Shown here in pieces: positions 50,880 to 60,727 of a DNA stretch of 64,000 nt. Positions within the stretch are counted from its first letter, which is position 1. The number at the start of each line of letters is the position of its first letter. Origin of the DNA: Sipunculus nudus (lineage: Eukaryota > Annelida > Sipuncula > Golfingiida > Sipunculidae); the NCBI GenBank assembly GCA_026874595.1, contig JAPPUL010000068.1, positions 1,439,001 to 1,503,000 on the forward strand, read 5' to 3'. The position numbers and the translations under genes were made by a program. Under the pieces are notes generated by a model. It was not told the DNA's origin, searched no databases, and saw only the letters and a list, made by a program, of their open reading frames with translations.

Positions 50880-52739
50880 TTACTCTTCCATATAGTTTTT
50901 AGGGATTTTGGATTTAATCTTTAAAAATTGTTCTGTCTTATCAAAATGCCTAAACTTATTCTCAAGTCTTCTAATAAGCGGTTGATAAATAAATAGGTTA
51001 CAATAGTTTATAGCAAAGCTATTTATTTCGTTAAGGACTTCAATAACGCTCATGCTAGATAGAAATGGTGATTTATGGATTTTATATTGAGCAAAAGGGA
51101 CTAGCTTGGGATAAATATCTTTAACTTGTCCGATGGTTGTAGCTTGGTTTGAGTTTAGTAATAATTTATCATCATCATTTAGTCTATAAGTTATATAGTG
51201 CCTGTATAAAGCATTAGATATTTTATTTGTTATATTATAAAAAGAAATGGCAGACAATCTGATAAGCTCACATGCTTTATCTTCCTTAACAGCACCTATT
51301 CTACCTTGAGTATTAAACTTTTCGTAAGTTGAGAAATCGATAACAATATAGGCGTTGTTCTCTTTAAAAGATTGCAACTCATCAGCTATATTTTTAAGTT
51401 TAGAGATATCGTCAGTAAAGATGAAATCGTCAACAATATGTCTGTGAATAATACTTTTCTCAGGAGTTTCAAGAGAAAGTTTCTTACCGCTTAAAAAGCT
51501 TGAGTATATATGAATAAATCCATTAATAAAGCATAAAACAGGAGTTATTACATCATCTTGAAGCTGTTTTAGATATTGTATATATTCTGTTTTTGTATAT
51601 AGATTGTCCGTTTTTGCATGCTCATCCTTATAAGAGTAAACTTTCTCAAAGAGCGAGTAAATATATTTTTTATTTTTATAAGGCGAAGCAATATGAATAT
51701 TGAATGAAGTATCAATAAACTGTAGAGTAAAAAGCTCCTTTTCAGCCTGAAGGTATTGTTGTTTATATTTTCTTAATCTTTGTTTAAGCTGCTTTTTGAC
51801 TCTGTTGTTAAATTTATATTTATTATTTTGAATTTCTTTAATATTGTAATGAGCAAGCATATCCTTTAGAGTAGGAGGTTTAATCCTGTAATGAAGAATA
51901 ACGATGGCTTTAATTATGTTATAAAGAGAGATTCCATGAGAGTTTGTGTTTAGCATAGATTTTATTAAAGCTAGTATTTTAGGTAATTGAGCTTTAAACT
52001 TATGGTTATGAGCAATAGTGTTATTTATGGCTTTTTCTATGTATCTTATAAAATCAGGTTTTATAAGCAGATATAAATATGGTTTTATAAAGATATAAAG
52101 CTTTTTATAAGTAATATTGATATTTGGATTTTGTAACATATCGTTTGCAAGTAAAATATGCTTAATAGCATTATCCAAGTCGACAATAATATTGTAATGT
52201 TTAACATCAAGCCGAGTCCACTCATTAGTAAGGATGTACTCAATAGGTTCTTTTAGAAAGTATTTTATATCCATAAGAAGATATTTGTAATACTTATATG
52301 CCATATGAGTGATTCTAGGTTTTAATATTATGCTACCATCGGCAACACGTGTTTTTCTAGTAAACTTATTAATATGCCTTCTAGTTCCTAAGAGATATTG
52401 TAATATATTAGTCCTAAAGAACTTTAATTGTTTTCCAGAAGGCTTTTTGGTATAAGGTTTAGATTGTTTTTTACTTTGTTTAGGAGTTAGTTTTTCTTTG
52501 TTTCGTTCTTGCTTATCAATATATTCAATGTATTGAATTCTCTTATTGCTATTAGTTTCTGACTTAATATAATCATCGATTAAAGCACTATTCTCAGGGC
52601 TTCTATCTCTTGAAAGCATAGTTATGAATGTAAGGTAGTTAGTTAAATCATTATTTATGGAATGCGAAATATTTTCATGCTTTTGTAAAGGAGCTTGTGA
52701 TTCATTTGATTTTTGTAATTCGATTATGTTTTCTAACAT
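50880..52739 (-). CDS. Large protein of unknown function bordering the island
   Basis: The 619-residue product is basic, Ile/Lys/Tyr-rich and predicted soluble, mostly helical with strands in its second half (LFTLQFIDTSFNIHIASPY, VIDFSTYEKFNTQGRIG). The N-terminal 110 residues are low-complexity and Lys/Gln-rich. I see no nuclease, transposase, kinase or membrane motif. It might belong to one of the large unannotated families of spirochaetes. It is transcribed away from the NHL gene and towards the island. Its codon use and base composition look like the rest of the window. Confidence 0.6.
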   Translation of the reverse strand: MLENIIELQKSNESQAPLQKHENISHSINNDLTNYLTFITMLSRDRSPENSALIDDYIKSETNSNKRIQYIEYIDKQERNKEKLTPKQSKKQSKPYTKKPSGKQLKFFRTNILQYLLGTRRHINKFTRKTRVADGSIILKPRITHMAYKYYKYLLMDIKYFLKEPIEYILTNEWTRLDVKHYNIIVDLDNAIKHILLANDMLQNPNINITYKKLYIFIKPYLYLLIKPDFIRYIEKAINNTIAHNHKFKAQLPKILALIKSMLNTNSHGISLYNIIKAIVILHYRIKPPTLKDMLAHYNIKEIQNNKYKFNNRVKKQLKQRLRKYKQQYLQAEKELFTLQFIDTSFNIHIASPYKNKKYIYSLFEKVYSYKDEHAKTDNLYTKTEYIQYLKQLQDDVITPVLCFINGFIHIYSSFLSGKKLSLETPEKSIIHRHIVDDFIFTDDISKLKNIADELQSFKENNAYIVIDFSTYEKFNTQGRIGAVKEDKACELIRLSAISFYNITNKISNALYRHYITYRLNDDDKLLLNSNQATTIGQVKDIYPKLVPFAQYKIHKSPFLSSMSVIEVLNEINSFAINYCNLFIYQPLIRRLENKFRHFDKTEQFLKIKSKIPKNYMEE

Positions 52740-52814
52740 ATATTTTTCTCCAGTTTTCTTTTATCAGAAAGTGAAAAATGAGCGATAATGCCAATAGCCA
52801 AGTAATAAAGTTTT

Positions 52815-52842
52815 TGTATTTGCTTTAAAAGTCGATATAAAA
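52815..52842 (+). promoter_or_regulatory. Candidate promoter for the NHL/TPR gene
   Basis: TTGTAT (52815-52820) and TATAAA (52837-52842) are separated by 16 bases and lie about 37 bases before the ATG at 52879, in the divergent region between that gene and the 619-residue gene. Only moderate matches to consensus. Confidence 0.35.
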
Positions 52843-52878
52843 TAAAAAAAGCAAATAACTAATTACGATGGAGCGGCA

Positions 52879-54978
52879 ATGAAAAGCGTAAAGACACTAT
52901 TCCTCATAGTAAGTGTTTTAGTTCTAATGCTACTAGGCATTGTTGACAATATAAAAAGCCAACAAAAGCGAAGCATAAATAAAGCAAACGCCTTTTTCGA
53001 AGAGGGACTAAATCATTATAATAACAATGATTACATAGCATCCACAAATTCTTTCATACGCGCACTATACAACTTTCCAAATTACTATAAAGCACGTTAC
53101 TGGCTTGGGAAAGCATATTTCCAAAGCGGCTACATAAAAAACGCGCTTGTTGAATGGAAACAAGTATTAAACTTAGTTGGCGGAGAAGATTATTTTTTAA
53201 AGAATAAGATAAAACGTCTTCTAAACCAGATAGTCCAACCACAAGTTCCAACAATAAAAGACTCTTATATAAAGACCTCCAATATAAAGCCAAAAAAATT
53301 AAAGATGCCAACCTCATTAATAAAGGGGCATAATGAGAATTACCTAGTAACAGGCTATGAGAGCTCTAATATCGTAATACTTAATAAAAATGGCGAAGAG
53401 CTAGCAAATCTAAGCTATCCTCAATATCCATTTAAACACCCATACGACATAGTTCAAAGTGCGGGAGGGGATTTTTTTGTATCAGATTTTGGTAAAGACT
53501 TGATACACCGTATTTCAAGCGATTTAAAATATGTAAGTTCCTTTGGAGGGGAGGGGATAGAGTCGGGACGTTTTGTAGGGCCAAAGGGTTTGAGCATAGA
53601 TAGATATAACAATTTGTATGTAGTAGATAGTGCAAACCACCGCATACAAAAGTTTGACATGGAAGCTCATCATATAATGAGTTTTGGAAAAAAGGGTTTT
53701 GGAGAGGATAGACTTTACATGCCAAGTGACATAGTGGTTATGCGACGAGAGGGAGGCAGCCTTGAACATATATATATAACTGACACAGGAAACAAGAGGA
53801 TACAAGAATATGATTTAAGCGGGAATCATATAAGGAATTTGCTTGAGGGGGTATTAGAAAAGCCTTATGGACTTAAGCAAGTAGATGATTCTAAACTTGT
53901 GGTAGCGGATAAAGATAGGGGAATATATATGTTGGATGTAGATACAAAAGACTATAGATTGCTAAAGGGGCTTGACAATGATTTACGAGAGCCTTTAGAT
54001 ATAGCAACAGATGCAAATAATTTACTATATATAACAGACGTAGGTAGTGCTAGTTTAAAAGGCTACGTACCTGAGAGTATGAAATATAACAATTTAGATA
54101 TAAGGGTACTCCAAACGTTCTCAGACGACTATCCAAAGATAGTGCAACGAGTTTTGGTAAAAGATCAATTTGGGAAGACAATATATGGCTTAAAGGCAAA
54201 GAATTTTAACTTATACGAATCAGGGGTGGAACACGAAGTAGAGGTAGAGACAAAGAAGAAGAAGGGGACATCGTTGCTTATAATAAATGAGCTAACAGAA
54301 GGTATGGAGGAGCATAGCGATGAGTTGAAGGGGCTTTTAGAGAAGGTTTTTTTGGGTATGGGAGGAGATGATAAAGTAAAGGTATTAAATTTTGGTAATA
54401 ATTATGTAGAGAAACAAGGTTTTGTAAATGATAAATCATATAGTCTTAAGCTGTTGTTTTCGAAGGAAGGTAATGGATACGCAAGCGGAGTGGGAGTAGG
54501 AGGAGATAGGAGGAAGCTAGGAGAAGTTATCCATAAGGGTGTAACGAGCTTAATAAAGCGTAGTATAGACACGCAAGTAGCCCTACTGCTAATAAGCAAA
54601 GGAGATATAAAGGAGGAGTCTCTTCTTCCCTATGGTCATGAAGTATGTATAAATTACGCAAAGAATAACCTAATACCGATATATGTGCTAAGCTTTGGTA
54701 AAGCGGGAGGGAGAGGAGATTATTTATTAAAAGAGCTTGCACAAGGGACGGAGGGAAAATATTTTCATGCATATAGGAGTGAAGATACAAAAGATTTATT
54801 AAAAATGATAAAAAAGCGTAAGGAGGAAATATATTATATAAGACACAGATCACGCTTTATAAGTTTAGAAGGAGGGCATAAGCAGCCCTTGCATAATAGA
54901 TGGCGTGACATAAGGCTTGAAATTAAAGTAAACGAGCTTATGGGCCAAGACAAGTCAGAATATTATATATACCGGTAA
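52879..54978 (+). CDS. Exported TPR, NHL-repeat and VWA-like protein
   Basis: The 699-residue protein has a signal peptide (about 6-24). TPR-like helices follow (about 32-100, NAFFEEGLNHYNNNDYIAS and YYKARYWLGKAYFQSGY), then a beta-propeller of NHL repeats (about 135-400). The NHL repeats are recognisable from FGGEGIESGRFVGPKGLSI, DSANHRIQKFD and DTGNKRIQEYD. The C-terminal part (about 415-650) resembles a von Willebrand A fold but lacks the DxSxS metal site: the first strand reads LLIINELTEGM. It is likely a periplasmic or surface interaction protein. A similar domain mix occurs in spirochaetes, as far as I recall. Confidence 0.72.
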   Translation: MKSVKTLFLIVSVLVLMLLGIVDNIKSQQKRSINKANAFFEEGLNHYNNNDYIASTNSFIRALYNFPNYYKARYWLGKAYFQSGYIKNALVEWKQVLNLVGGEDYFLKNKIKRLLNQIVQPQVPTIKDSYIKTSNIKPKKLKMPTSLIKGHNENYLVTGYESSNIVILNKNGEELANLSYPQYPFKHPYDIVQSAGGDFFVSDFGKDLIHRISSDLKYVSSFGGEGIESGRFVGPKGLSIDRYNNLYVVDSANHRIQKFDMEAHHIMSFGKKGFGEDRLYMPSDIVVMRREGGSLEHIYITDTGNKRIQEYDLSGNHIRNLLEGVLEKPYGLKQVDDSKLVVADKDRGIYMLDVDTKDYRLLKGLDNDLREPLDIATDANNLLYITDVGSASLKGYVPESMKYNNLDIRVLQTFSDDYPKIVQRVLVKDQFGKTIYGLKAKNFNLYESGVEHEVEVETKKKKGTSLLIINELTEGMEEHSDELKGLLEKVFLGMGGDDKVKVLNFGNNYVEKQGFVNDKSYSLKLLFSKEGNGYASGVGVGGDRRKLGEVIHKGVTSLIKRSIDTQVALLLISKGDIKEESLLPYGHEVCINYAKNNLIPIYVLSFGKAGGRGDYLLKELAQGTEGKYFHAYRSEDTKDLLKMIKKRKEEIYYIRHRSRFISLEGGHKQPLHNRWRDIRLEIKVNELMGQDKSEYYIYR

Positions 54979-55060
54979 GATGAGGTAAATGCTAGTTTAA
55001 AAGAGCTTTGTTGAATTTGCAAAGGATTTTGCAAAGGATTAAGATAAGGATAAGAAAGGA

Positions 55061-55654
55061 TTGTTTAGAGTAATTAGAAGGCTTTACGAATGGGTCTTAA
55101 GCTTTGCCTATAAGCGATATGGGTTATTGGCATTGTACCTAATAGCGTTTCTGGAGTCATCGATATTCCCGATACCGCCTGATGTACTTCTAATAGGCTT
55201 ATGCTTATCTCGAATTAAGCGTACATATATATATGCTCTAGTATGTACACTTGGTTCTGTAATGGGCGGGATATTTGGGTATTACATAGGTTATAGCTTA
55301 TGGGCTGGAGTAGGGGGAGTATTTTTTGAATACGTGCCTGGGATAACGGAAACTAGTTTTTTGAGTATTAAAAGTAGTTATGAGCAATATAATTTCTGGG
55401 TTGTATTCACGGCAGGATTTACGCCTATACCTTATAAGGTAATAACGCTTACAGCAGGGATATTTGGAATAAACTTTGCAATATTCGTGCTTGCCTCATT
55501 AATTAGTCGAGGAGCTAGATTCCTGTTGATATCGTATTTACTAAGGCGTTATGGTAAGATGGTGAACGTGTTTATAGATAAGTATTTTAATCTTTTGACA
55601 GTAGTATTTTTGTTGCTGCTTATATTGTTTTACATAGTATTTAACTGGGTATAA
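55061..55654 (+). CDS. DedA/VTT-domain membrane protein (YqaA-like)
   Basis: The 197-residue polytopic inner-membrane protein has the VTT (SNARE-associated Golgi) signature: LESSIFPIPPDVLLIGLCL at about 31-49, a GSVMGGIFGYYIGYSLW helix, and FTAGFTPIPYKVITLTAGI later. DedA-family proteins are linked to lipid or undecaprenyl-phosphate flipping and membrane homeostasis. The start codon is TTG at 55061; an aagga site 10 bases upstream supports it. It lies between the NHL gene and the TPR gene, all on the plus strand with short gaps. Confidence 0.82.
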   Translation: MFRVIRRLYEWVLSFAYKRYGLLALYLIAFLESSIFPIPPDVLLIGLCLSRIKRTYIYALVCTLGSVMGGIFGYYIGYSLWAGVGGVFFEYVPGITETSFLSIKSSYEQYNFWVVFTAGFTPIPYKVITLTAGIFGINFAIFVLASLISRGARFLLISYLLRRYGKMVNVFIDKYFNLLTVVFLLLLILFYIVFNWV

Positions 55655-55678
55655 TAATCTAATGAGAATAAGGAGAAA

Positions 55679-57772
55679 ATGAGCGAGGGAATTATGATAA
55701 AAAAGGTAATATATGTGCTAGCATTTTTACTAATGCTTTTAAAATCAGAGTATATGTATGGGGCTGGGGCACGGGACTTATATGAGAGGGGACGTATTGA
55801 ATACCTGAAGGGCAATTATTTCAAAGCCTTAGAATCTTATAGAGAAGCGCTAAGCCTAAATGTTAATTATAAAGAAGCAAAGATGGGTCTTGGCGAGGTT
55901 TTTTATAGTCTAAAGAGCTACAACAAATCCTATACATACTTCAAGCTGGCGGAGGAGGGTTTTGAACATGATGTAAGAATAAAGTTATGGCTTGCGAAAG
56001 TACAAATAGCGCGTGGACGTTACGACAGTGCAGAATCATATATAATTAGAGTCCAAAGCCTAAGACCAAACAGCTATGAAAGTTATATACTGTATGGAGA
56101 TATTCAAGTAGGAAGGGGTATGGGAGCCAAAGGTATAAGTTATTATAAAAGAGCAAGCCTGATAGATAAAAAAGATGAAAGAGCGTATATGAAGATGGGA
56201 GGAGTATATCTTAGTTTATCGCAGAATAAGCAAGCGTATAAATATATAAAGAAAGCACATGATCTAAATAATATAAATCCAAAGACAATACTATACCTGG
56301 GTAAATATTATAAAAGCGAAGGACAATTAGAAGAGAGCGAGATACAAATACGGGATGCACTAATGCTAAAACCTGGTTATAAGGAAGCACTTGATGAGTT
56401 ATACGAAGTACTTTTCATGCAGTCGAAGTGGGTGGAGGCAACCAAGGTGCTAGAAGAATTGGTTTCATATGAGCGTGGTGCAATAAGCAGTGCAGGCAAG
56501 ATAAGATATTATTATAATCTAGGACTTTTGTATGATAAATTAGATAAGCCACTAAGAGCAATTAGCTACCTATTTGAGGGGATAGAAAAGGATGGAAATA
56601 ACGAAGCATTAAGATACAAGGCAGAAGATATATACAGGCGATACTATTGGAAAGACGAAGAGGTGCGAAAGCGGGGCTCAGAGCTTATTTCGTACTGGTA
56701 TAAAAAGGGACTTAGTTATCGAGAACAATACTTAACAGAGCAAGCAATATTTGCCTTTAGGCGAGCAATAAGGCTTAATCCAAAACATATAAAGTTACGT
56801 ATTGCCCTGGCAAATATCCTAAAGGAAAAAGGGCTAATAGATGCATATTATAGAGAACTTAAGGTGCTTATAGAGTTACTAAACGGCTCTAATGGAGTGG
56901 TGGATGGAGTTTTAGAGGAGAAAGGTTTTATGGAGAAGTTAAAATCCGAGCTAAAAGATGAGATATTGTTTACAGAATATAGGCTTGAAAATATATTGTC
57001 GAAAGCAGAAGAGATAGATCAGTATGAGACAAAGAAGACGAGTCCGAAGGTGGGACTATTACCATTTGTGGAGAATAAGGATTTAAAGAGGCATTACGGT
57101 ATAGAGAAGATATACCAGGAGTTATTATATACATCATTAAAGATGGAAGATAGACTTAATGTAATTTTAGTAACACAAGAGGAGATAAATGATAAAGATT
57201 TCATAGAGAAAGAAGGCTTAAACTTCATATTGCAAGGACAGATAAAAGAAGATGGAAAGAACGTTTTAAGAGGTTCAAATATAAAGTCAGAAGGCTTTGA
57301 AAAGGTAAGTGGACTTAGAGTAAGTCTTAAATTATTAAATGTACGTGATGGGGAAATATATAAAAGATATAGATTATACCAAAGTGGTAATGATCGTTTT
57401 TTAAAGAGCGCGCTTAATTTAGGGAAAGAGGTAGCAAAGACGTTTCCAATATTTGGGTCAGTAATTAAATTAAATCATAAAGAAGTATATCTAAACGTGG
57501 GCAAGCGGCATAGCTATAAAGCAGGGGATAGGTTTTATGTATTGAGTAAAGAGGAGATGCTACGCTTGATACAAAACAAAGAAGTAGAAGATATAATAAG
57601 TGATAAAAACAAGTTGGAAGCGGAGCTTTTGTCATACAAAAGGAACAAACAATTTGGACTTGACATAATAAGGCTAATAAAGACGGATGAAAACATATCA
57701 AAGGGGCGACTTATAACCTCTGATTTTTTTGAAGAACTAAGTACAAGAAGTTATGTGATTTATGTACCGTAG
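55679..57772 (+). CDS. Exported TPR protein with CsgG/FlgT-like C-terminal region
   Basis: The 697-residue protein has a signal peptide (about 8-27), eight or more TPR units (about 30-300 and 340-400, for example YFKALESYREALSLNVNYKEA and QAIFAFRRAIRLNPKHIKL) and a C-terminal region (about 455-697). That region has VGLLPFVENKDL, LNFILQGQIKEDG and GSVIKLNHKEVYLNVGKRH, which resembles CsgG-like and FlgT-like fold elements. It should be periplasmic or attached to the outer membrane. An aaggag site precedes the ATG at 55679; an ATG at 55694 is an alternative. It overlaps aroK by 11 bases. Confidence 0.7.
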   Translation: MSEGIMIKKVIYVLAFLLMLLKSEYMYGAGARDLYERGRIEYLKGNYFKALESYREALSLNVNYKEAKMGLGEVFYSLKSYNKSYTYFKLAEEGFEHDVRIKLWLAKVQIARGRYDSAESYIIRVQSLRPNSYESYILYGDIQVGRGMGAKGISYYKRASLIDKKDERAYMKMGGVYLSLSQNKQAYKYIKKAHDLNNINPKTILYLGKYYKSEGQLEESEIQIRDALMLKPGYKEALDELYEVLFMQSKWVEATKVLEELVSYERGAISSAGKIRYYYNLGLLYDKLDKPLRAISYLFEGIEKDGNNEALRYKAEDIYRRYYWKDEEVRKRGSELISYWYKKGLSYREQYLTEQAIFAFRRAIRLNPKHIKLRIALANILKEKGLIDAYYRELKVLIELLNGSNGVVDGVLEEKGFMEKLKSELKDEILFTEYRLENILSKAEEIDQYETKKTSPKVGLLPFVENKDLKRHYGIEKIYQELLYTSLKMEDRLNVILVTQEEINDKDFIEKEGLNFILQGQIKEDGKNVLRGSNIKSEGFEKVSGLRVSLKLLNVRDGEIYKRYRLYQSGNDRFLKSALNLGKEVAKTFPIFGSVIKLNHKEVYLNVGKRHSYKAGDRFYVLSKEEMLRLIQNKEVEDIISDKNKLEAELLSYKRNKQFGLDIIRLIKTDENISKGRLITSDFFEELSTRSYVIYVP

Positions 57773-58307
57773 GCATATAAATCTGCTAGGGTACAGGGGG
57801 GTAGGCAAGAGTACTCTGGGTGGTATTCTTAAGGGTCGTCTTTTGGGTTTTTTGTTTTATGATACAGATGATTATATAGTAAGGGAGTATAAAAAGAGCG
57901 TATTAGATATATTTAGAGAGATTGGGGAGGAAGGTTTTCGTGATATAGAGAGTGAAGTACTTGAAAGACTTTGTAAGCTTAAAAGCCCTATAATATTATC
58001 GACTGGTGGGGGTATAGTAGTTAGAGAAAGGAATAGAGTATTATTAAAAGAGCATGGTTATAATATACTACTTGAAGCAAGTGAGCAAGACATATATAAA
58101 AGGCTTTGTAATGACATGTATAAGGAAGCGGGAGTAAGACCCGCCTTAACGGACAAATCGTTAAAGGACGAGATAACGTATAAGTTAAAAGAGCGGGATA
58201 GATATTATAAAGAGCTTAAAGATATTATTATTGACACATCTTCTTATGATGCTTATGAGTGTGTTGAGCTTATTATAGATTTTATAAAGTCTAAGAAAAT
58301 GATATAA
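57762..58307 (+). CDS. aroK: Shikimate kinase
   Basis: The 181-residue protein phosphorylates shikimate in aromatic amino-acid synthesis. The Walker A motif is GYRGVGKST (residues 10-18), followed by DTDDYIVREY (Asp residues that bind Mg and shikimate), EEGFRDIESEVL with the shikimate-binding Arg, STGGGIV and the RPALTDKS lid region. The start overlaps the end of the TPR gene. It converges on mutS2 with only a four-base gap. Confidence 0.9.
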   Translation: MYRRHINLLGYRGVGKSTLGGILKGRLLGFLFYDTDDYIVREYKKSVLDIFREIGEEGFRDIESEVLERLCKLKSPIILSTGGGIVVRERNRVLLKEHGYNILLEASEQDIYKRLCNDMYKEAGVRPALTDKSLKDEITYKLKERDRYYKELKDIIIDTSSYDAYECVELIIDFIKSKKMI

Positions 58308-58311
58308 GCGT

Positions 58312-60723
58312 CTATTTTAATGTAAAGAGAGTAACCCCAAGTCCGCCATGATTTTTATTACTATTACTAAAATCTTTTATTAATTTATGTTCTTTTAAAA
58401 TGTTTATAATAGCATTTCTTAAAATACCTTTCCCAAAGCCATGAATAATCTTGCCATATTCCCTATTGTAAGCACTTAAGTTTTCTATATATTTGTTTGT
58501 GAGCTTTGTAGCACTCTCTGAATCACGACCTATAATGTTTAACTCATATGGCGGGGAATTTATATCTTTTGAATAAGTTATTACCTCTTCTTTTGCTTTA
58601 TCTTCTTGCTCTTTAGCCCTTTTAACATCTTCTTTTGGAAATCCTATCTTTAAGGAATTAACATCGACTATAACTCTCTTTTTATCTACATTTAATACCT
58701 TGCCCTTTTTATTAAGTTTTGGTATTATTACTATATCCCCTTGATGTAAAGTTTCATTATCTTCCTTTTCGCTTATATCTTTTACTTTTAATGCATCTTT
58801 AAACTTCTTAACTTTAACAAAACTGTTTTCTATACCCTGTAACTTTGTCTTAGCAGTTTCATTCTCATGTAATTTCTCATGTAATTTAGATATTTCTTTG
58901 AACTTAGCAAGTGCCTCTTTCCTAATATCCTTAAGTATTCTAAGTTCTTTATTTATTATGTTTTCTTTTAAACTAAGCTCTCTTTTTTGTAGCCTCTGCT
59001 CTTTAGCTTTTAGCTTAATCTCTTTATCTTTAACTTGAGAAAGCATTTTATTATATTGTGCTTTCTTTTCTTCTAAATCGCTTTTAAAGTCAATTAGCTT
59101 CTCAATTAGCTTGTCATTATTTGATAGTTCGCCCTCTAAAAACTCATGTGCACGAGATAGTATCTTATCTTCTAAACCCATTAACTTAGCTAAAGCCAAA
59201 GCATCACTTTTTGCTACCTTGCCATATACTAATTTATAGTTTGCTTTATTATTAACAGTTTTATTATTAACAGCTCCAAATGTATCGTCTTCAGATCTAT
59301 ATACTAGGCAAGAAGCATGCATTAACTTACTTGCTTTATAAGCCTCCTCATTCAATAGACTATATTCATGAAAGGATTTATAATGTGTTGTAATTAATGT
59401 TTTAGATTTAATTAGCTTAAACTCCTCGACTATCGCTAAGGCTAGAGCATTCCCTTCAGCAGGGTCAGTGCCTAAGGCAAGTTCGTCTATTAATACCAAA
59501 CTCTCTTTAGATGCTTGTTTTAATATCTTGCTTATACTGCTTATATGTCCCGAAAAGCTTGATAATCCCTTATCTATATCTTGTTTATCTCCTATCTCTA
59601 TAAATATATTGTCTACTAGAGATATCATACTACCTTTATCTGCCGGAATGCCAAGTCCATGTAAGCACATTAAAACCATAAGTCCCAAAGTCTTTAATGC
59701 TAAGCTCTTGCCTGCTGCATTTGGCCCTGTTAGTATTAGTATATTATACTCTTTTCCTAAAACTAGATTAATTGGACTTGCCTTCTCGCCGAGTAGAGGA
59801 TGCCTTGCTCCTACTATATTAAAATAGCCGCTAGTGTTTATATCCGGCTTTGTGCAATTTAGCTCTATACAAAGCTTTGCTTTGCTCCATATTGTATTGA
59901 AATGTTTTAGACCCTCTAAAAGACTTTCTAAATTAGATTTCTCTGCTTTTAGTATGCTACTTAGGTGCTTTAGTAAGTTTATTTTCTCCGCTTCTAAGCT
60001 TTTATTTAGCATTAGAAGTTTATTATTATCTTCTATTGCTACATAAGGCTCCATAAACACTGTTTGTTCACTATTTGATTTGTCTATTATTATTCCTTTA
60101 AAATCACTTCTTAGTTCTTGCTTTATCGGTATTACGTATCTATTATGACGCTTTGTCACTATCTTATCCTGCACCAGCCCTTTTAACCATTTGTTATCAA
60201 GTATTTTAGATAATTTATCTTCTATAAGCCTACTCTCATGTCTTATTGAGTCTTTAAGGTTTGTAAGTCGTTCATTTGCTCCGTACTTTATTTTGCCTTC
60301 TTTGTCTATACTATTATTTATTAGCCTCTCAAGTTCTGATTGACTATTAAATTCCAAAACCACTTTCTTTAGTAAAGTTGTTTTAGTTTCACTCTTTTTT
60401 ATATTACTATATATCTTGCGGGCACTTGATAGCGTTTTTCCTATCTTTAATAAATCTTTGCTTTCTAGATAACTGTTTTCTTTTGTGCAGGACTTAAGAT
60501 ACTCTTTAATGTCGTATATTTTAAGCCCTTCTATATCTCCGTGTCCTTCAAGGTATAATCTTGCCTCCTCAAGTTCCTCTAAAGCACATTCCAACTTAGC
60601 TTTGTCCTTATACATTGTTAGTTTTATAACTTGGTCTTTTGATTCGTTTTCTAGAATTGAGTGGCTTTTTAAGCCTTGCTCTATGTAGGACCAGTCTAGA
60701 TGTTCCTTTACTGCAAAGTCCAT
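58312..60723 (-). CDS. mutS2: MutS2 endonuclease/ribosome-rescue ATPase
   Basis: The 803-residue protein has a core and clamp region (about 1-290), the MutS ATPase domain with Walker A LTGPNAAGKS near residue 330, FIEIGDKQDIDKGLSSFS, LVLIDELALGTDP (Walker B) and an ALALAIVEEF segment. A long coiled coil (about 520-640) and a C-terminal Smr domain (about 725-800) with IIHGFGKGILRNAI follow. MutS2 suppresses homologous recombination and, in Bacillus, splits collided ribosomes. It is the third gene of the leuS-lipoprotein-mutS2 run, four bases after the lipoprotein gene. Confidence 0.93.
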   Translation of the reverse strand: MDFAVKEHLDWSYIEQGLKSHSILENESKDQVIKLTMYKDKAKLECALEELEEARLYLEGHGDIEGLKIYDIKEYLKSCTKENSYLESKDLLKIGKTLSSARKIYSNIKKSETKTTLLKKVVLEFNSQSELERLINNSIDKEGKIKYGANERLTNLKDSIRHESRLIEDKLSKILDNKWLKGLVQDKIVTKRHNRYVIPIKQELRSDFKGIIIDKSNSEQTVFMEPYVAIEDNNKLLMLNKSLEAEKINLLKHLSSILKAEKSNLESLLEGLKHFNTIWSKAKLCIELNCTKPDINTSGYFNIVGARHPLLGEKASPINLVLGKEYNILILTGPNAAGKSLALKTLGLMVLMCLHGLGIPADKGSMISLVDNIFIEIGDKQDIDKGLSSFSGHISSISKILKQASKESLVLIDELALGTDPAEGNALALAIVEEFKLIKSKTLITTHYKSFHEYSLLNEEAYKASKLMHASCLVYRSEDDTFGAVNNKTVNNKANYKLVYGKVAKSDALALAKLMGLEDKILSRAHEFLEGELSNNDKLIEKLIDFKSDLEEKKAQYNKMLSQVKDKEIKLKAKEQRLQKRELSLKENIINKELRILKDIRKEALAKFKEISKLHEKLHENETAKTKLQGIENSFVKVKKFKDALKVKDISEKEDNETLHQGDIVIIPKLNKKGKVLNVDKKRVIVDVNSLKIGFPKEDVKRAKEQEDKAKEEVITYSKDINSPPYELNIIGRDSESATKLTNKYIENLSAYNREYGKIIHGFGKGILRNAIINILKEHKLIKDFSNSNKNHGGLGVTLFTLK

Positions 60724-60727
60724 AATT

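Noticed and set aside
50880-52739. Transposase or recombinase driving the island
   Set aside because: No DDE, HUH, serine or tyrosine recombinase motif can be seen in the 619-residue protein.
59468-59827. Plus-strand 119-codon frame inside mutS2
   Set aside because: It is a shadow frame of the mutS2 ATPase domain on the other strand.
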